A stretch of DNA of 64,000 bases from Prunella strophiata (GCA_036583965.1 JAZBQD010000021.1:16978266-17042265); one strand, 5' to 3'; numbered from the stretch's first letter, positions 25,640-38,398 are shown. Numbers and translations are program-made. The notes: generated by a model not told the origin, from the letters alone.

Positions 25640-26300
25640 ACTGTCTGCCTACGGAACAGATGAGAACACCTGCCCACCCCTGCCAACAAAATAAGGCACC
25701 TAATTGAAAGCCACGCCACGAGTGCTTCTCCATCCCCCTCCCTCCCCAGCACTACATCTTCATGGCATCTTTTGTCTGCTCAACATCAGATGCACCTTTC
25801 TTGCTTGCTCTGACTGAAAACAATCCCTGCCTCCCCGCGGGGAGGAAGGCAGCCTCTTCCCCGAGCGCTGAATGAGAGCCGTGCTCGCTCTGCGTGCTTT
25901 GGGAGGCAGGAATATTTCAAGGGACTAAATTAATGCCTCACTTTTTCAAAGTGCGTGGCACAGATCTGATCCTCAGCTCCCACAGTGGTTAAAGCAAAGG
26001 AGAGGAGATGGGGTCCCCTGGGTTTAATTCCCACCGAGCCCCGGCGCGACGAGCACGGCTTGGCTCTGATGTGTTCGGTGCTGCAGGCAGGGGTGGCAGA
26101 TGTCTGTCCCCTGGGATCTGTCCTCCCGCTTTCACTTTGGGGAAAGCTTTCTCCCCATCCTCCAGCTGAAACATCCAAGCTGTTGGGAAAAGGGCTACAG
26201 GGGAAAAGGAAGAATTGTGCAGTATGACAGTTTGGGAGCACACCCTGGCTCTTGCTCCCCCGAAATGTGTCGCGTAGGCAAAGCGTGCAGCTGTGCAGGG
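25640..26300. promoter_or_regulatory. CpG-enriched domain, possible regulatory element
   Basis: CpG dinucleotides are clearly more frequent here than in the flanking tens of kilobases. Examples are CCCCGAGCGCTG near 25859, GCGCGACGAGCACGG near 26044, and TGTCGCGTAGG near 26268. A perfect 16-bp palindrome lies at 25830-25845. There is no start-codon context with a recognisable protein. It could be an enhancer, a weak promoter of a non-coding RNA, or a GC-biased patch. Open frames of about 80-130 codons on both strands here are explained by base composition. Confidence 0.35.
25830..25845. promoter_or_regulatory. 16-bp GC-rich perfect palindrome
   Basis: CCTCCCCGCGGGGAGG is its own reverse complement. 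The core CCCGCGGG fits the CCCNNGGG pattern bound by EBF-type factors and overlaps TFAP2/SP-like sequence. It lies within the CpG-enriched domain. The sequence is certain; a binding role is inference. Confidence 0.3.
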
Positions 26301-29300
26301 CTGGGAATGGGCTCTCAGTGCTCCTGCCTTCAGCATTTATGAGCCAGCAGCATTTATGGGCTCAAAGGACAGAAGAGGCAGGGGCTGCTTTGGCTCTGGG
26401 AGAGCAGCAGCCAAGAGATAGAGACATGACTGCAAAAAGCAGCTGTGTCCCAGCTTTGCCAGGCAGTAGGTGCCTGTGTGGAGGCCAGGAGCGAGCTGCA
26501 GAGCCAGCAGTTCAGCAGGGCAGGGCTTGCCAGGAGGCCTCTTGTGCAGGCTCTGTTTGCAGATGTGCCAGCCTGGCTCCCCCCATCTCTGCCACAAGTG
26601 GAGCCAGCAGCCCTCACCCATGGTTTGCTGCCATCAGGGGTGCATGGTGACCCAGCTCAAATACCATCCCCAGGGAGGAGCTGGGTTTAGAGTTTCTTCT
26701 CAGCTTTGCTTTCTCTGGCAGCTTTTTCTTACATGATTTTCCCCGCCCCTTCTTTCACAGCGAAGAAATGGCAAAGTTCTGGCCACATAATTAGACCAAG
26801 AAATTCTAGCTGCCCACTCCCAAATGGTCTGAATCCACTGAAATCTACTGAAAATCAATGTCCCTTATCAGCTGCAAAATTGTTGTTGCAGGAGGAAAGT
26901 CATGCACAGCTGCTGGTTTTGATGAGTCCCTCTTACCTGGCTGTTCACCTGCTGGGCTCAGCTTCTCACAGAGGGGGAAGGGTTTTATCCAAAACAGAGG
27001 TGAGAGCCCCGAGTGCTGGTTCAGAGAGGGTCACCTTGGAAAAGAGAGGGAGAACCTTCTTCTCCAAAGACAAAGAGGGAGCTTTTTATCCAACAAAGAC
27101 TTCTCCCCAGGCTGTCACAACAAGGAGCTTCTAATCGAGGTTGCCCTCGCAGAGTGCAAAGTCTCTTGGCAGCAAAAAGGCAGAGATGTGCTGCTTCAGG
27201 ACAGCTGTTATTTGAAGGCAACAAGTTACTTTGTGTCTTGCTGTGTTTTTCCCAGTTTGGATCCAAGCAGGGCTTCTCCTGTGTCTGTAGGCAGAGGACA
27301 CGCTTGAACAGAAGCCCTTGCATCCCACAGAGCTGCACGATGTGCCTCAGATCATTAGGAAGCCCCCCAGCTCTCACTCTAATTGCAGTTGTCTCTCTGG
27401 GTGTGAGTGATGTGAATCACTGGTATTTTCCCAAGGCTACAATGTGCAAGGGGTACATGTACTCACTTTCATTTCAGAATTGAAATTCCAGTGTGTCACT
27501 CATCCCTTGGACCAGAAAAAAATTGTCCCTGTTGCAGAAGGGGTAGACTTGGCTACATTGGTAGGAATGAGGATTTGGCCACACTTTTTTTAGTCACATT
27601 GTAGAAATTATTAGTTTCCAATCTTCCCTTCCTTTTCAAAGATACACAGATGCATTTGTCTTGATGCTGTAGAACCAAAGCTCAGTTAATTACTTTGCCT
27701 AACAAATAATGCATTTTTGATGGGCTGATTTTTGTCAGATTACTCACCTCATGGAGCTTTACCATGTCTAAATTTCTTAAAAAAACCTTCCTGTGCTCTT
27801 CCTTTAAGAAGAATACAACAGCCCCAGTTACCACCTGTGTATTACCACAAGTTCTTTTTCCTCTCTTCTTTTCAAGTGTTTGACACAACTGGGCAGAGTC
27901 AACTAACCATTTTCTCTGTGTGTGACATTGCTCAGTGGCAGCTGCTGAAAGAAAAGCCCCATCATAATCAGTGTGTTTTGCCTGTAGCACAAGGCATTTC
28001 AGCAACATTGAAAAGCTGAAAGGAAATAGGAGATAAGTTGGAAATCATGAGCTGAAATGCGCATTTCCATTTTAGAGATTAAATTAGAAAAATATATTAT
28101 CGTGAATTTAAAACAGCATCATCAGCCGGCTTGACAGCTCATCTGGGCTCATGCTGGGCTGTTATTGAGGGAACTTGGGCTAACATCCAGCCTCAGGATC
28201 CTGATCTGCCTGGTGTTCAAAGGCTGGACGGAGCTCTGGGGCAGTGCTGCTCTGGGGGGAGCAGAAGAGGTTTCTGCTGGAGCCAGGAGCTGCTGACTGA
28301 AGCACTTACTTGGTGAACTCAGTGACCTGCCAGCAGTGCCATGGGAAAGTGCTGCTGACCCATCAACAGCAAGGAGGAGAAGGAACATAATGGGGGAAAA
28401 AATTGCACAGCTGGAAGAGCTGAGATCAAATAAAGCAGTCCTGTAGAGAGTGTAACAGGCAGGTAAATGAACAACCATTTCCTGGCCACCAGGAGCATTG
28501 CAGTCCTGCTGCACAGGTGACCCAGCTGCAGTTGCTGGGTTGGATGACATTCAGACAATCCCCAAGTGACAGCACACAGGAAGAAAACTGGAGGGTATTT
28601 CCAATACCTCAGCTCTTGTATTTTCAGAATTAAACCAGGGCTCCCTGTGGAACACATGCACCCCTCCAGAAGGTTGGGAACTCTCTCACCTGTGCTCCTG
28701 GCATTGTTCTCTTGGTGGCTCCAAGGCAGGGACTCTCAAAACAGCTCTGCAGAAAATATTTGGGATATGTTCTGTGTCCCAGTGGAAAAATTAGGTGTGA
28801 ATCTGTTTGCTGTTGTCATGGTAAGCTGTTCCACTGCCCATATTCCTGCCCAGCAGGAATTCCTATCTTTTCCTCCTTTGACCATTTTCTCCATGTAGGC
28901 ATTGGAGTAAGTGAATGGACTGCTATGTGCTACCAAGCTCAACTCCTCTTTATGGTGAAAGAAGAGGAAAAGATGCAGAAAAGCTCTGTTATGAACCAGA
29001 TTAGAGAGATCTGTGCATTTCATCATCTCTGAAATTTGGGAAAGGGTCCAGCCTTGACTGATAGCACTTCTTCTCTATGCAATGCTTTTTCACTGGACCT
29101 TTTGAAATACCCAGTTTTCATGTGGAGTGCTGAAAGTCCTCAGGAAAAACTAAATTCTGCATTAATTAAACAATCAAGCTGCTAGCTGTGTAAAGAAGGA
29201 AGGTGACACCTTCAAAGGCAGTTGAAGAATCAGTTTGAGAGTTTGGAAGCACAATTTATTTACCACGACTCAACAAGTTGTTACAGTGCACCAGTAGGAA

Positions 29301-31010
29301 GAGCTGAGCCAGCCTCACTCTTTGGCTACTGTGTGTGTAAGGCAAAAAACCCTCTGATTTCTGAGAGTCCTTTCCTCCAAGCAGAGAATTAATGCAGGCA
29401 GAATATCAAAATAACTTCTAGAAGTTGAGCCAGAACAAAGAAGTGTTACCCAGGGAAGAAGCTGCTTCACAGCTTTTTTGGAATGAGATCTGCTCTTCAA
29501 GATGGTTTAATGAAGAGGGAAAGGCAGGAGATGTCAGCAGGCTGTGCATATGGAATAGGGTTAGTTGTCTTGAGAGAAATTAAAAATAGGTAGATTGTTG
29601 TGCCAGTTTTTCCTGTCTTCTGTCATGAATGGTCTCAAAATCTAGCAGGGAAATCACTGGGAAGATGCACAGACTGGAGGAGCAGAGCAGCACAAAAGGT
29701 ACAACAGGGTCACTGAGGGTCTGAACCTCTGACCACTGGCAGGGAGCAGAGCCTGGGCAGAGAACTGGCAGGGTTCAGGTTCCATTTCTCTATTCAAACA
29801 CAGCAGAGGGAAATCCTTTCTCCTTTAGGAGTAAGACTTTGGCTCCATGGTACAGAACCATGAGAGGTGCATTCCTGTCCCTGCAGGTGGTGGCACCTGG
29901 TGACATGTCCCAGGGGGAGAGTGGCACCTGCCAGGTGTCCAGTGCTGAGACAGGCACTGATGCTGCTGAGGGGTCTGTGCAGGGGGCAGGGTCACACTCC
30001 AGCTCCTTGGCAATAAAATGAGGTTCAGCTCTCACAGAAGAGTCAGGTAGAAGTTGAGATCCACGTGTGGTGTGAAAGAAGAGATGCTTCTGCCTGAAGG
30101 GAAGGCTGCAGTGCTGTAAGGTCATTGCCACAGCCAGAGAGGGGAATGCATTCCCAGAGACTTACCTGCTGAGAGCTCATTCTATTTGTATTTCACTGAT
30201 CCCACCAAAGCCAGTGTCAAGAAGGCTTGCTAGGATGACAGTTTCAAAAGAAGTCGTGATGCCATGTTAGCACCAACAGCTGAATTTTGGCTTTTAACAA
30301 CCAGTAGAAAAAGCCACTGAAGGTCTTTTCTCATCAAGAAAATGCATGGCAAATCCACAGAATGTTCAATCAGTAGCAAGACCCACCAAAAGAATCCTGC
30401 AGGAGAAGATTCTGGCCTTGCCAGGCTTTTGGTTGGCAACCTGTGTTTTCTGGCTCCATCACCAAATGTGAGGACAGACTGCTGGGGATTGGGATTTTAC
30501 AGCTGGAAATTATCACAAATTCCTGCCCATGTGTCCAGGACATGTGCTTTTGGGCACAGCTAGAATCCAGGATACAGGGGAGGTGGAGCTTAGATGAACT
30601 TTTCTCTTGCATCAGAATAAACACACAGTTTGCATTAATTTGTGATGATCTCTGCATGTCTCCATTATATGGTTGTATACATCTATAATTATTTCTATAT
30701 AAATGAATGAAGGGACATTTCTCTCAGAATTGCACATTGCCATCAAGATGAGCTTGGCTGGAACCACCCACACAGCCCAGAAATGAAGTCTTTTCTCCTG
30801 TCAGCTGTCTCCTGAGTACAACCAGCTCTACATCTTTGGATGTGCTGATCCAAGCTGGGGGTCTGGCATTCAACAGAGAGAAGGTTAAAGCAGGAGCTTG
30901 GTCTACAGGCTTGATGTCACCATTTCTGGTGCTCTAGAACAGGGAGTCTGGTTCCTTCCATCCTCTCTGGTGGGCTGTAGAGTGAGGCAGCACGAGGAGA
31001 GGGATGAGGT
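26301..31010. other. Intergenic stretch without identifiable genes
   Basis: This stretch is moderately GC-rich between 26.3 and 27.5 kb and gives many overlapping open frames of 80-156 codons in several frames. None has a recognisable domain or a consistent splice context. The rest is ordinary non-coding sequence. No transposon could be recognised. Confidence 0.5.
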
Positions 31011-31050
31011 CTGGCACCAGCTCATATTGTGCAAGGCTGCTTTTACTGCC

Positions 31051-31082
31051 TAGGGTTAGGGTTAGGGTTGGGGTTAGGGTTT
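31051..31082 (+). repeat. Interstitial telomeric repeat, short block
   Basis: About five TTAGGG-type units with one TTGGGG variant. The block is preceded by CAAGGCTGCTTTTACTGCC, which recurs in near-identical form before the longer block 172 bases downstream. Confidence 0.95.
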
Positions 31083-31224
31083 TCAAAACCACAAGGCCCC
31101 AAGCTCCAAGCACACTGCAGCTGCAAAGGGCATGCCAAGGGGAACACAAAACTGCCAAGACATGGCTTCCTCCACAGCTTCTTCCTTGGAACCAGCCCTG
31201 GGCCAAGGCTGCTTTTCCTGCCTG

Positions 31225-31313
31225 GGGTCAGGGTCAGGGTTAGGGTTAGGGTTAGGGTTAGGGTTAGGGTTAGGGTTAGGGTTAGGGTTAGGGTTAGGGT
31301 TAGGGTTAGGGTT
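31225..31313 (+). repeat. Interstitial telomeric repeat, main block
   Basis: Two GGGTCA variant units (31225-31236) are followed by twelve perfect GGGTTA units and a partial unit (31237-31313). This is the vertebrate telomere motif at an internal site. The lack of decay over 77 bases suggests a recent origin or ongoing homogenisation. The G-rich plus strand can form G-quadruplexes. The open frames it generates in all frames are artefacts of the hexamer. Confidence 0.97.
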
Positions 31314-32590
31314 CCACCCACACCAGGTGTCCATCATGGGTCTTCTGCAAGGAGCTCCCACAGACTCATTACAGCTGTCATCTGATTGATTTTTTTCTTT
31401 GACCATTTATTATATTTCCAGTAGTACTTTTAGGATGATAAAACCCCCTGGCTCTTTGACTTTCCTGATTCAGGTTCATCCTGGGCTGTACTCAGAATTA
31501 TGGTACAATCCCCAAAGCTTGAATGTGGGCCAGACTCTCTCTTTCCCAAGCTGGCAGGCTGCAAGGAAAGCAATGAACATATTTTTCACAGTTATGCATC
31601 TTGCATCTGACTCAGGTTGTTGTTATTATGCAGTAAGTGTTTCAGGCTGAACATTAAAGAAAAGAAAAAATGTTCAGGTCCTAAGGGGGGAACAAAAATC
31701 CACTAATCCAACATAGGCTTTATTTGCTTGTTGACTACCAACTGATGTTGAGAACGGCGGGACTCCCAGAGCTTCAAGCAAGATTAGAGAGTAGGAAATA
31801 GGACATTTATTTCATCTCAGATACTTATTTAAGTCTTCATTCTAGCTACACAGCTCTGTGTTTGGACATCTGGCAAAAACGCTTGGCAGTGCACAGGTTC
31901 TGAAAATGTTGTTAATCTTTAAAATCAATATTTCACTTAGGAAATTGCTCACCTACCTGCATGTTTGTGAGAGCTAATTCATCCAGATGCCATTTCTAAA
32001 GTCACTAATTATGCAGGAAAAGGCATTTTATCACTCTTGGACAACTTATACCCCTCTATAACCATTAATGTAAAAATTACATTATTACTATTAATTATTT
32101 AGTAGTAATATTTACTAATGTTACGTTATTTACTAGTTATTATTACTATTTATTCATATTAGTTGGAAGGTTTAAAAAAAGCCTGTGCATGATTTCCACA
32201 ACTGGGACCCAAGTGCTGGTTAAAAAGTATGTGGACACACCAAACTCATGTGAATGGATGTTGGGCATCCCCAAGTTGCACTTTGGTCCCTCTGACCATG
32301 AAAGACCAGTTAGCCCACCTGTAATTAATGCTCTGAATCTCATACTATTAAAATGCTAAGCTGAATCTTGCTTTGGTTAAGAATCAGGTGGCTTGAAATA
32401 GAGACAGTGGAAGTCAGACAATGGGGTGGTTGTAATTTCCTGAAGCTGCTGTATTTGATTTGCCTTTAACTCAGTTGAGTGTCTTGGCAAACCTTTAATT
32501 TGAAATCTGTACAGGCTGAGCATCACACCCTGCTAGGCCTATCAACAGATGGAGGAATTACTGGAGGCAAAATGTATATCTTTATGCTAC

Positions 32591-32608
32591 TTTTTTTTTT
32601 TTTTTTTT
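32591..32608. repeat. Poly-T tract (18)
   Basis: Eighteen consecutive T. Confidence 0.95.
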
Positions 32609-33556
32609 CCCATCATTATACTAATCATGCACTGAAATGATCAGTAACCCCAGAGAGTGACAGATTTGTTTGTAGCAGAGGGTGACCCTGGAGAAGCGTG
32701 GGACTAACAGACACACAGGTGGTTGGGTTTTTCCCAACATGGGCTGACTTTTGTTGTGGGAAGCTTGGAAGCTGATGGTAAACAAGGAAATCAGGTTTGC
32801 ATCCCAGAGAGTTTGGAACACGTGATGGAGTTTGGATTGGCAGGGTGGAGCTGTGCAGGAGCTGTGGCCTGAGCTCTGCCCTGCCCTGCTGGGTGGGCAG
32901 GACCAGGTGTGGAAGCTGCAGGGACCCTGTGCCTGCTCCATGCCCTTTCTGGAGGAGATGAAACCTGGGATGCTCCTTGTGATGCTCCAACACTGAGCCC
33001 TCTGAGCCTGGACCACCGTGGCAGCCCTTCCCATTCCACTGCAGCACTTAGAGGAGATCCTGAACACACCAGGCTCTGTTAAAGTTTTGCAAAGACACAG
33101 GAAAAAAAATCCCTTAAATTGACTCAGCTCACCTCCAGTGTGCACATACTGCCCAAACAAACTGCAGGGAAATTAAGTAAAGGAGCCTCTGCATTTTCTC
33201 TTTATTGAGCTTGCTAATGTTTTCTTCATTAATCATTAATCATGGAGCTGACTAAATTACTGTGGGAGTGAGCTTTCATTATTCCCCCCACACCCCCAGA
33301 CAGGTGCTCACACATTTCTGGAGTGCCCAGTGCTGGCACTGACTGGGGTTTGTTCCTGCACTCTCAGGGAAGCTGTCAGGACTGCAAACTCTCACATCCC
33401 ACAGCAAAGTCCCCTGGCTTCCCTCTCACAAACTGCATTTCATCTGCCATCCCCAAAAGGAAAATTTCATTTACAAGAAAAGCTCTTCAACAGAAGGCAC
33501 ATCCCAGAGAACTATTTGCTCCAGTTGCCCTCAGGGTGATACTATTTTATTAAAAT

Positions 33557-33574
33557 AAAAAAAAAAAAAAAAAA
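33557..33574. repeat. Poly-A tract (18) with AC-rich tail
   Basis: Eighteen A followed by CCCAACAAAACCCC, one of several A-tract plus AAAACC-like runs in the window. Confidence 0.95.
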
Positions 33575-34344
33575 CCCAACAAAACCCCAAACATTTCAAA
33601 ATAATCTGTGGACTAAAAAAAACAAACCAGGTGCAGGTGAACTTTACTATACAACCTAGATATGAAATGAAATTCAATCATGCAGAAATTGCCAACAACT
33701 TATTATAGATGAATGGGGTGGGAAGTGCATTTTGTCTAATCCCAAGGCATTTTAAAATAACTATTCAGCATCCTCTCACCTGAAATGTATCATCTTATTG
33801 ATTTTGAGCTGACTTTTGCAGATTGACTCTGGCTGCCTGTTTGGCTTTCATGCTTTCAAGTCCTCAACTGCCCAGAAAATGGTGCCACTGCTATTCTCAA
33901 AGATGTTTTTAGTGTAACAGGTTTAAGGTGTACTAGAACAATAGCTGGGAATGAGAAAAGCTGAATAATAACTTCAGCCAGCTGGGAATAATGAGCACAC
34001 AGCCACAGCTGAGCACCTCTGTGATGGGATGGAAAATCTGGGTGTTTTTAAGGATTAACCAGCTACACAAGCAGGAGAAAATATTTTCAATTGGAACAGG
34101 GTTTTGTCAATTTTCACTGTGCAACATGGTCAAACGTGAAGGAAATGTCAGGTCACTTGTTACAGTGATTTATCTGCCAGCTAAATTGTTCGTCCTCAGG
34201 CCTTCTGGTAATGTTCAACACCTCCTAAGATATCTTCCAGGTTTCCCCTGATGTTCTTTTGTCAATATAGAACTCTTTGCAATGGAGAACAAGCCCAGTC
34301 AGGGCATGAACACCAGGGCAGAAAATGCTAAAAAAGAATAAAAT

Positions 34345-34363
34345 AAAAAAAAAAAAAAAAAAA
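34345..34363. repeat. Poly-A tract (19)
   Basis: Nineteen consecutive A preceded by AATAAAAT-like sequence. No retrocopied gene is recognisable upstream. Confidence 0.95.
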
Positions 34364-35610
34364 GCTCTGCAGATATAGGAGTGAAATGAGAGCATATCTC
34401 ACTTTCAGGGTTGAAATTGTGTTTCAGGGCTGGTTCACTGAATCATGAACTTGGACTGAAAGGGTTCCTGGCCTGAGCACTTAACAAGTCCATTTGAGTG
34501 TGCACGGCTGGGAGATTTCCCTCTGTGAGTTTCTGGTTAATATAATCTTCAATCCTGACAAATTTATGCAGAGTCAGAACATTTCAAACACAGCAATCTC
34601 AAATGCTACCCAAATGCCTCGCTGTTGCACAAACACCATGGGCAGAGTTCAAATATATCCTGGAGAAACAGAGAAGTGTGAGGGAGCATCAGACACCAGA
34701 GCTTGTACAGGGCATCCCTGGAGCCCCCAAAACTGGTGGGAAGCTCCTGAAACTGCCCAGCATGTCCAAGTGCCATGGAAATGTGGTTGGAGAGCAGGAT
34801 GAAAAGCTCAGCCTCCTTCCAGCTCCCCCCTTTGCTGGGGCACTCTCTGGGGTACCCTTCCAGCTCGGGATGTTCTGTAAATCTGTCACTGCCCCAGGGT
34901 GTGGATGGAGCCCCTTGCTTTGGGCACAGCCCTGTGGCAGCCCTCAGGCAGCTCCTGCTCAGTGGTTTGGTGGGTGGAGGGAAGAAGATGGGTCCAGCAG
35001 TGTTTTAGGACAGGTCAGGGCTCAGGGTGGCTGTGTAGCTAAACTGGTTTTGGCTGACCTGGCCATGCCTTCCCATCTGTAAGGTCTCAGTGAATACCTT
35101 CACAATAGTGGAGGAGGCAGAGATGATTTGAGCACCTCTCAAAACAAAGCAGGTGACTCTGAGAGCTTGAGCAGCAAAATCTCAAGTACAGATTCCCCAG
35201 TTGTAGCTCACCTGATGCTTCCTTCCATCCCTGCTGGAGGGAATCCAGAGCTGCCCAGCAGCTCCTGCAGCTCAGCAAAATGACAGAACAGCACGCCAGT
35301 AATTCTGACATAACAAGAATGACACATTAATCTCACAGCTGGGCATCACTAGCAACGACCAAAACTGTGCAGACACAAATCAAAGGAGAGCTGCACCATT
35401 TTTAGGTCTCACCATTCAAGGGAACCCAGGGTACCTGTCCCTCAAAGGGGAGCAGTGGTTTTGAGCACAATGTAGTTCATGGGATGCAGAGATTAAAAAT
35501 GGAGCATTTCTTTAGTCTAAATTGTAGCTTTGAGTTTTGAAAATTAAGCACAGCGGGTTAGAGGGCCCAACACGTTTTTAGAAAGACACAAAAGCATGGT
35601 AATCTCTGTT

Positions 35611-35631
35611 AAAAAAAAAAAAAAAAAAAAA
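35611..35631. repeat. Poly-A tract (21)
   Basis: Twenty-one consecutive A followed by GAAAGAAAA. Confidence 0.95.
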
Positions 35632-38398
35632 GAAAGAAAATAGTGTGTTGTAACAGCAACACTGCCAGAATTACATCTAATGTGGAACAACAGGGGCTCT
35701 ACTAAGCAGACATAACTTCACCTTAAGCATTCTGGTAATTCCCAGGTACCATCAGGAGACAGCTTCCCTGTCAATCACTCCTGGGTGCATGACAGCTTAT
35801 GGCTTAACTGCTCCTATCTTGTATCATTTAACCAGATATGATCTGTTTTGACATTCATGACTGAGATACTTGGCTTGTAATTGGGAATGAGTACAGCAGA
35901 GCAGAACAGAGTGATTTCCTTCCCCAAGGATGGTTGTTAGGGTGATGTGGTACTCTGGTGCTTGACTCACTGCACGACAGAAACCCTCCCAGCAAGGCTG
36001 CAGAACTCAGCCAGGGAAGGCTCATGTGTGGCTAAAACCAGGGTGCACAAGCAAGGGGACACTGTCCAGGTGCCAGTGTCCTTGTCCAGACTTGTGTGCT
36101 GGGCTCTGCATCAGCAGGACCCAGGGGCTGGCTCAGCCCTGGCCCCAAACAGGGCACAGTGGGTGTGGGGAGGCCAGAGAGGTGCCCCACTGCAGGGCAA
36201 AGCATCAGCACACCATGGCCTGAGCTGTGTCCTCTGCTTGAGCAGTGTTATTTGGGTTTGCTTTAGACATTTAGGAGGATTCTGGACTATGGAAGTATGT
36301 TATCTCCTGCCTGGGTTGCTGTTTCACTTCCACTTAGTTAATGGAGGGCAGTCTGCAGACACCACCATGGAAACTGAGGGGTGGATTCTGCTGCTTCTCT
36401 CTCAAGGGGGAAAGTGTCCAGTGCTCAGACAAGGGCAGCCAGTACTGCCCTATTGCACACCCACCAGACCTCTGGATTTTTCCCTAATTCAAATAAATCC
36501 ACACAAAAATCCTGATGCTGATTATCACCTAGATGAGAACCAAAATGGAGAAAGAAAGGATTTTACGCTGCATGTCAGAACAACAATATTATTCTTCCTG
36601 AATATGTATGACAGAAGAGAACTGATAAAGCTATTGACAGCACAAACCAGAAAGAAATATGAGATGAGAGGAGATTGAGCTCCTTGATCTGTTTGATGTA
36701 ACCATTACTGTCAGGTGAGTATCCTAATTAATGCAGGTATCCCATTCTAACTGCATGGATCAGGCCACTTTGTCTTTTCAATAATCTATAGAGCTGTACC
36801 TGGCATTAATCTTATTAATGGAAGTATTACACTGCTTACAAATTAATTTCCATCTTGAGATTATCTCCTGGATGTGCTCGTGTGCAGAGGGATGTCTTTC
36901 CTCTGAACTGCAGGAATGGGAATCCCCCCAAAGTTCTCTGGATTTGAAGATTTCAAAATTGATGTTGAGACTTCAAATGTAGATTTTAAGTGTCCAGATG
37001 CAGAAAATGTAATCTTTGATTTCTGCTCCTTAAAACAGTGCTGCTGTTTGTATCACAAGGAAGCAATCTTGTAGATTACAGAGTGATGATTTCAGATTAA
37101 ATTTTAATAATGCTGCTGGGTGGAAAGGATTTATTGACAGGTATCTCTGAAAAGAGAAAAACAGCCTGTGGGGATCATTCATTGAAGCAAAAAAAGGGTT
37201 TTAGTTTTTAGTTCAAGAGAAGGAAGTCCAAATGGGAGTGAAATTCAGGCTTCCCACCTCCATTTACTCACATCCCTGAGTGCAGTCCACATTTGTCAAA
37301 ATTGTTTCCTTTGATGAAGTTCCCCCTTCTCAAAAGAAGATTCTTGAAGTGCAAGTGGCTCTCAAGGGGCCAGGAAGGAGGAGAAAGAGCTTTGGAGCTG
37401 AATGTCACAGCTGAGAGGAAAAGGACACATGAAAATGCAATTAAGAGTATGAAGGAAAGCTCAGGAAATGACTGATGATGTCTTCTAAGTGTGTTTGAAT
37501 GCATGCACCCAGGTATCTTCTTTTCAAAAAACAAACAACAATTAGAAAATTGAGCTCTACTATACATTTGTTAATTGAAAAATGAAAAAACCCTTCAGCT
37601 GTCAGGTGTATTCCTGTATTTTTGCAAGTCTATGTTTAGATAGGCCATGTGTCTTTTCAGGTTTTATTAAAATTATATAATGCAAAATTTATATGGAAGA
37701 CATTATTTTTCTGGTGGGAATTGCACCCCAGATGCTTTTTTTCTCTGCAGATTCCTGTATGTCTTGCACACTTGGTGGCATCCTGTTCCTGCAGGTTCTC
37801 ACCTCCCTCTGCCTGGAAGTCAAGTCTGCACTGGGCTCTCCTCCATGTAACTTGTGAGGTTAAGTTTAGGAAGACACTCTCCTCACAGATTCTGTACTCA
37901 CAAGGCTGCAAAAAGAGAAACAGAGCAGGAATTAGGGTGTAAACTCACTCAGAGGCAAACTCACAGCTCAGCCTTGCTGACAGCAGTGGGCTGGGCTGGG
38001 CTGCACAAGGGCAGTGCTGGCACAAACTGAATATTCACCCCAAACCAGAATAATAATCCATCCTTCTTGCTCTGGAGATGATCTGCTCAGGGAATGAGGG
38101 ACCCATCTCAGCCAGGGTGAGGAAAAGTCATTTAACCCAACAGCTGAGAGACAATCCCCTCTCCAAAAGGGCCCTTTCCAGAGTGCTAGACCTTAATATA
38201 GGCAGCTGTATTTTTTCTGCCTCACGTTGATGGAGCATGAATGTTAAACACCTAATCATTTAGACTTCTATTAGAAAAACAGGCAAAAAAATGGAAGTGA
38301 CAATATTATAATAGTACTATGTTTTAGCCACTCTTACCAGCTATGTTTGAAGCTTAAAGCTGTCAGGAAGTCTAATAAAATGAAATTGAAGAGACAAA

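Larger units (their letters stand above)
9293..25640. other. Long intergenic stretch without identifiable genes
   Basis: About 16 kb of CpG-poor sequence. It holds a (GGGA)n run (10505-10523), T tracts at 14532-14549 and 19510-19536, and an AT-rich near-palindrome at 18552-18596. A more GC-rich patch at about 21.4-22.3 kb has open frames of up to 168 codons on the plus strand and about 114 on the minus, which overlap one another and have no recognisable domain. An AT-rich block at about 17080-17225 is dense in ATTA motifs. No tRNA, rRNA or known small RNA was recognised. Confidence 0.55.
31013..31313 (+). repeat. Two-copy tandem arrangement around the telomeric repeat
   Basis: A unit beginning GGCACCAGC (31013) and running through CAAGGCTGCTTTTACTGCCT into TTAGGG repeats recurs 172-175 bases later as GGAACCAGC (31188), CAAGGCTGCTTTTCCTGCCT and the longer repeat. 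The intervening 105 bases (31083-31187) are unique. About 40 bases of unique flank therefore appear to be duplicated with the repeat. Confidence 0.7.
31314..38390. other. Intergenic stretch without identifiable genes
   Basis: It contains homopolymer tracts (32591-32608, 33557-33574, 34345-34363, 35611-35631) and an unrecognised 243-codon plus-strand open frame (35947-36678), the longest in the window. It also contains GC-richer patches at 32.7-33.1 and 34.6-35.1 kb with overlapping open frames in several phases. I cannot assign any gene. Confidence 0.5.

Noticed and set aside
25930..27483. Cluster of overlapping 80-156-codon frames on both strands
   Set aside because: Many frames are open at once because of local GC content. 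None has a recognisable motif.
31029..31406. Frames encoding Val-Arg, Leu-Gly or Pro-Asn repeats
   Set aside because: These are six-frame translations of the TTAGGG hexamer, not genes.
32621..33160. 179-codon minus-strand frame
   Set aside because: Overlaps two other open frames in the same GC-rich patch. Cys/Ser/Gln-rich composition without domain features.
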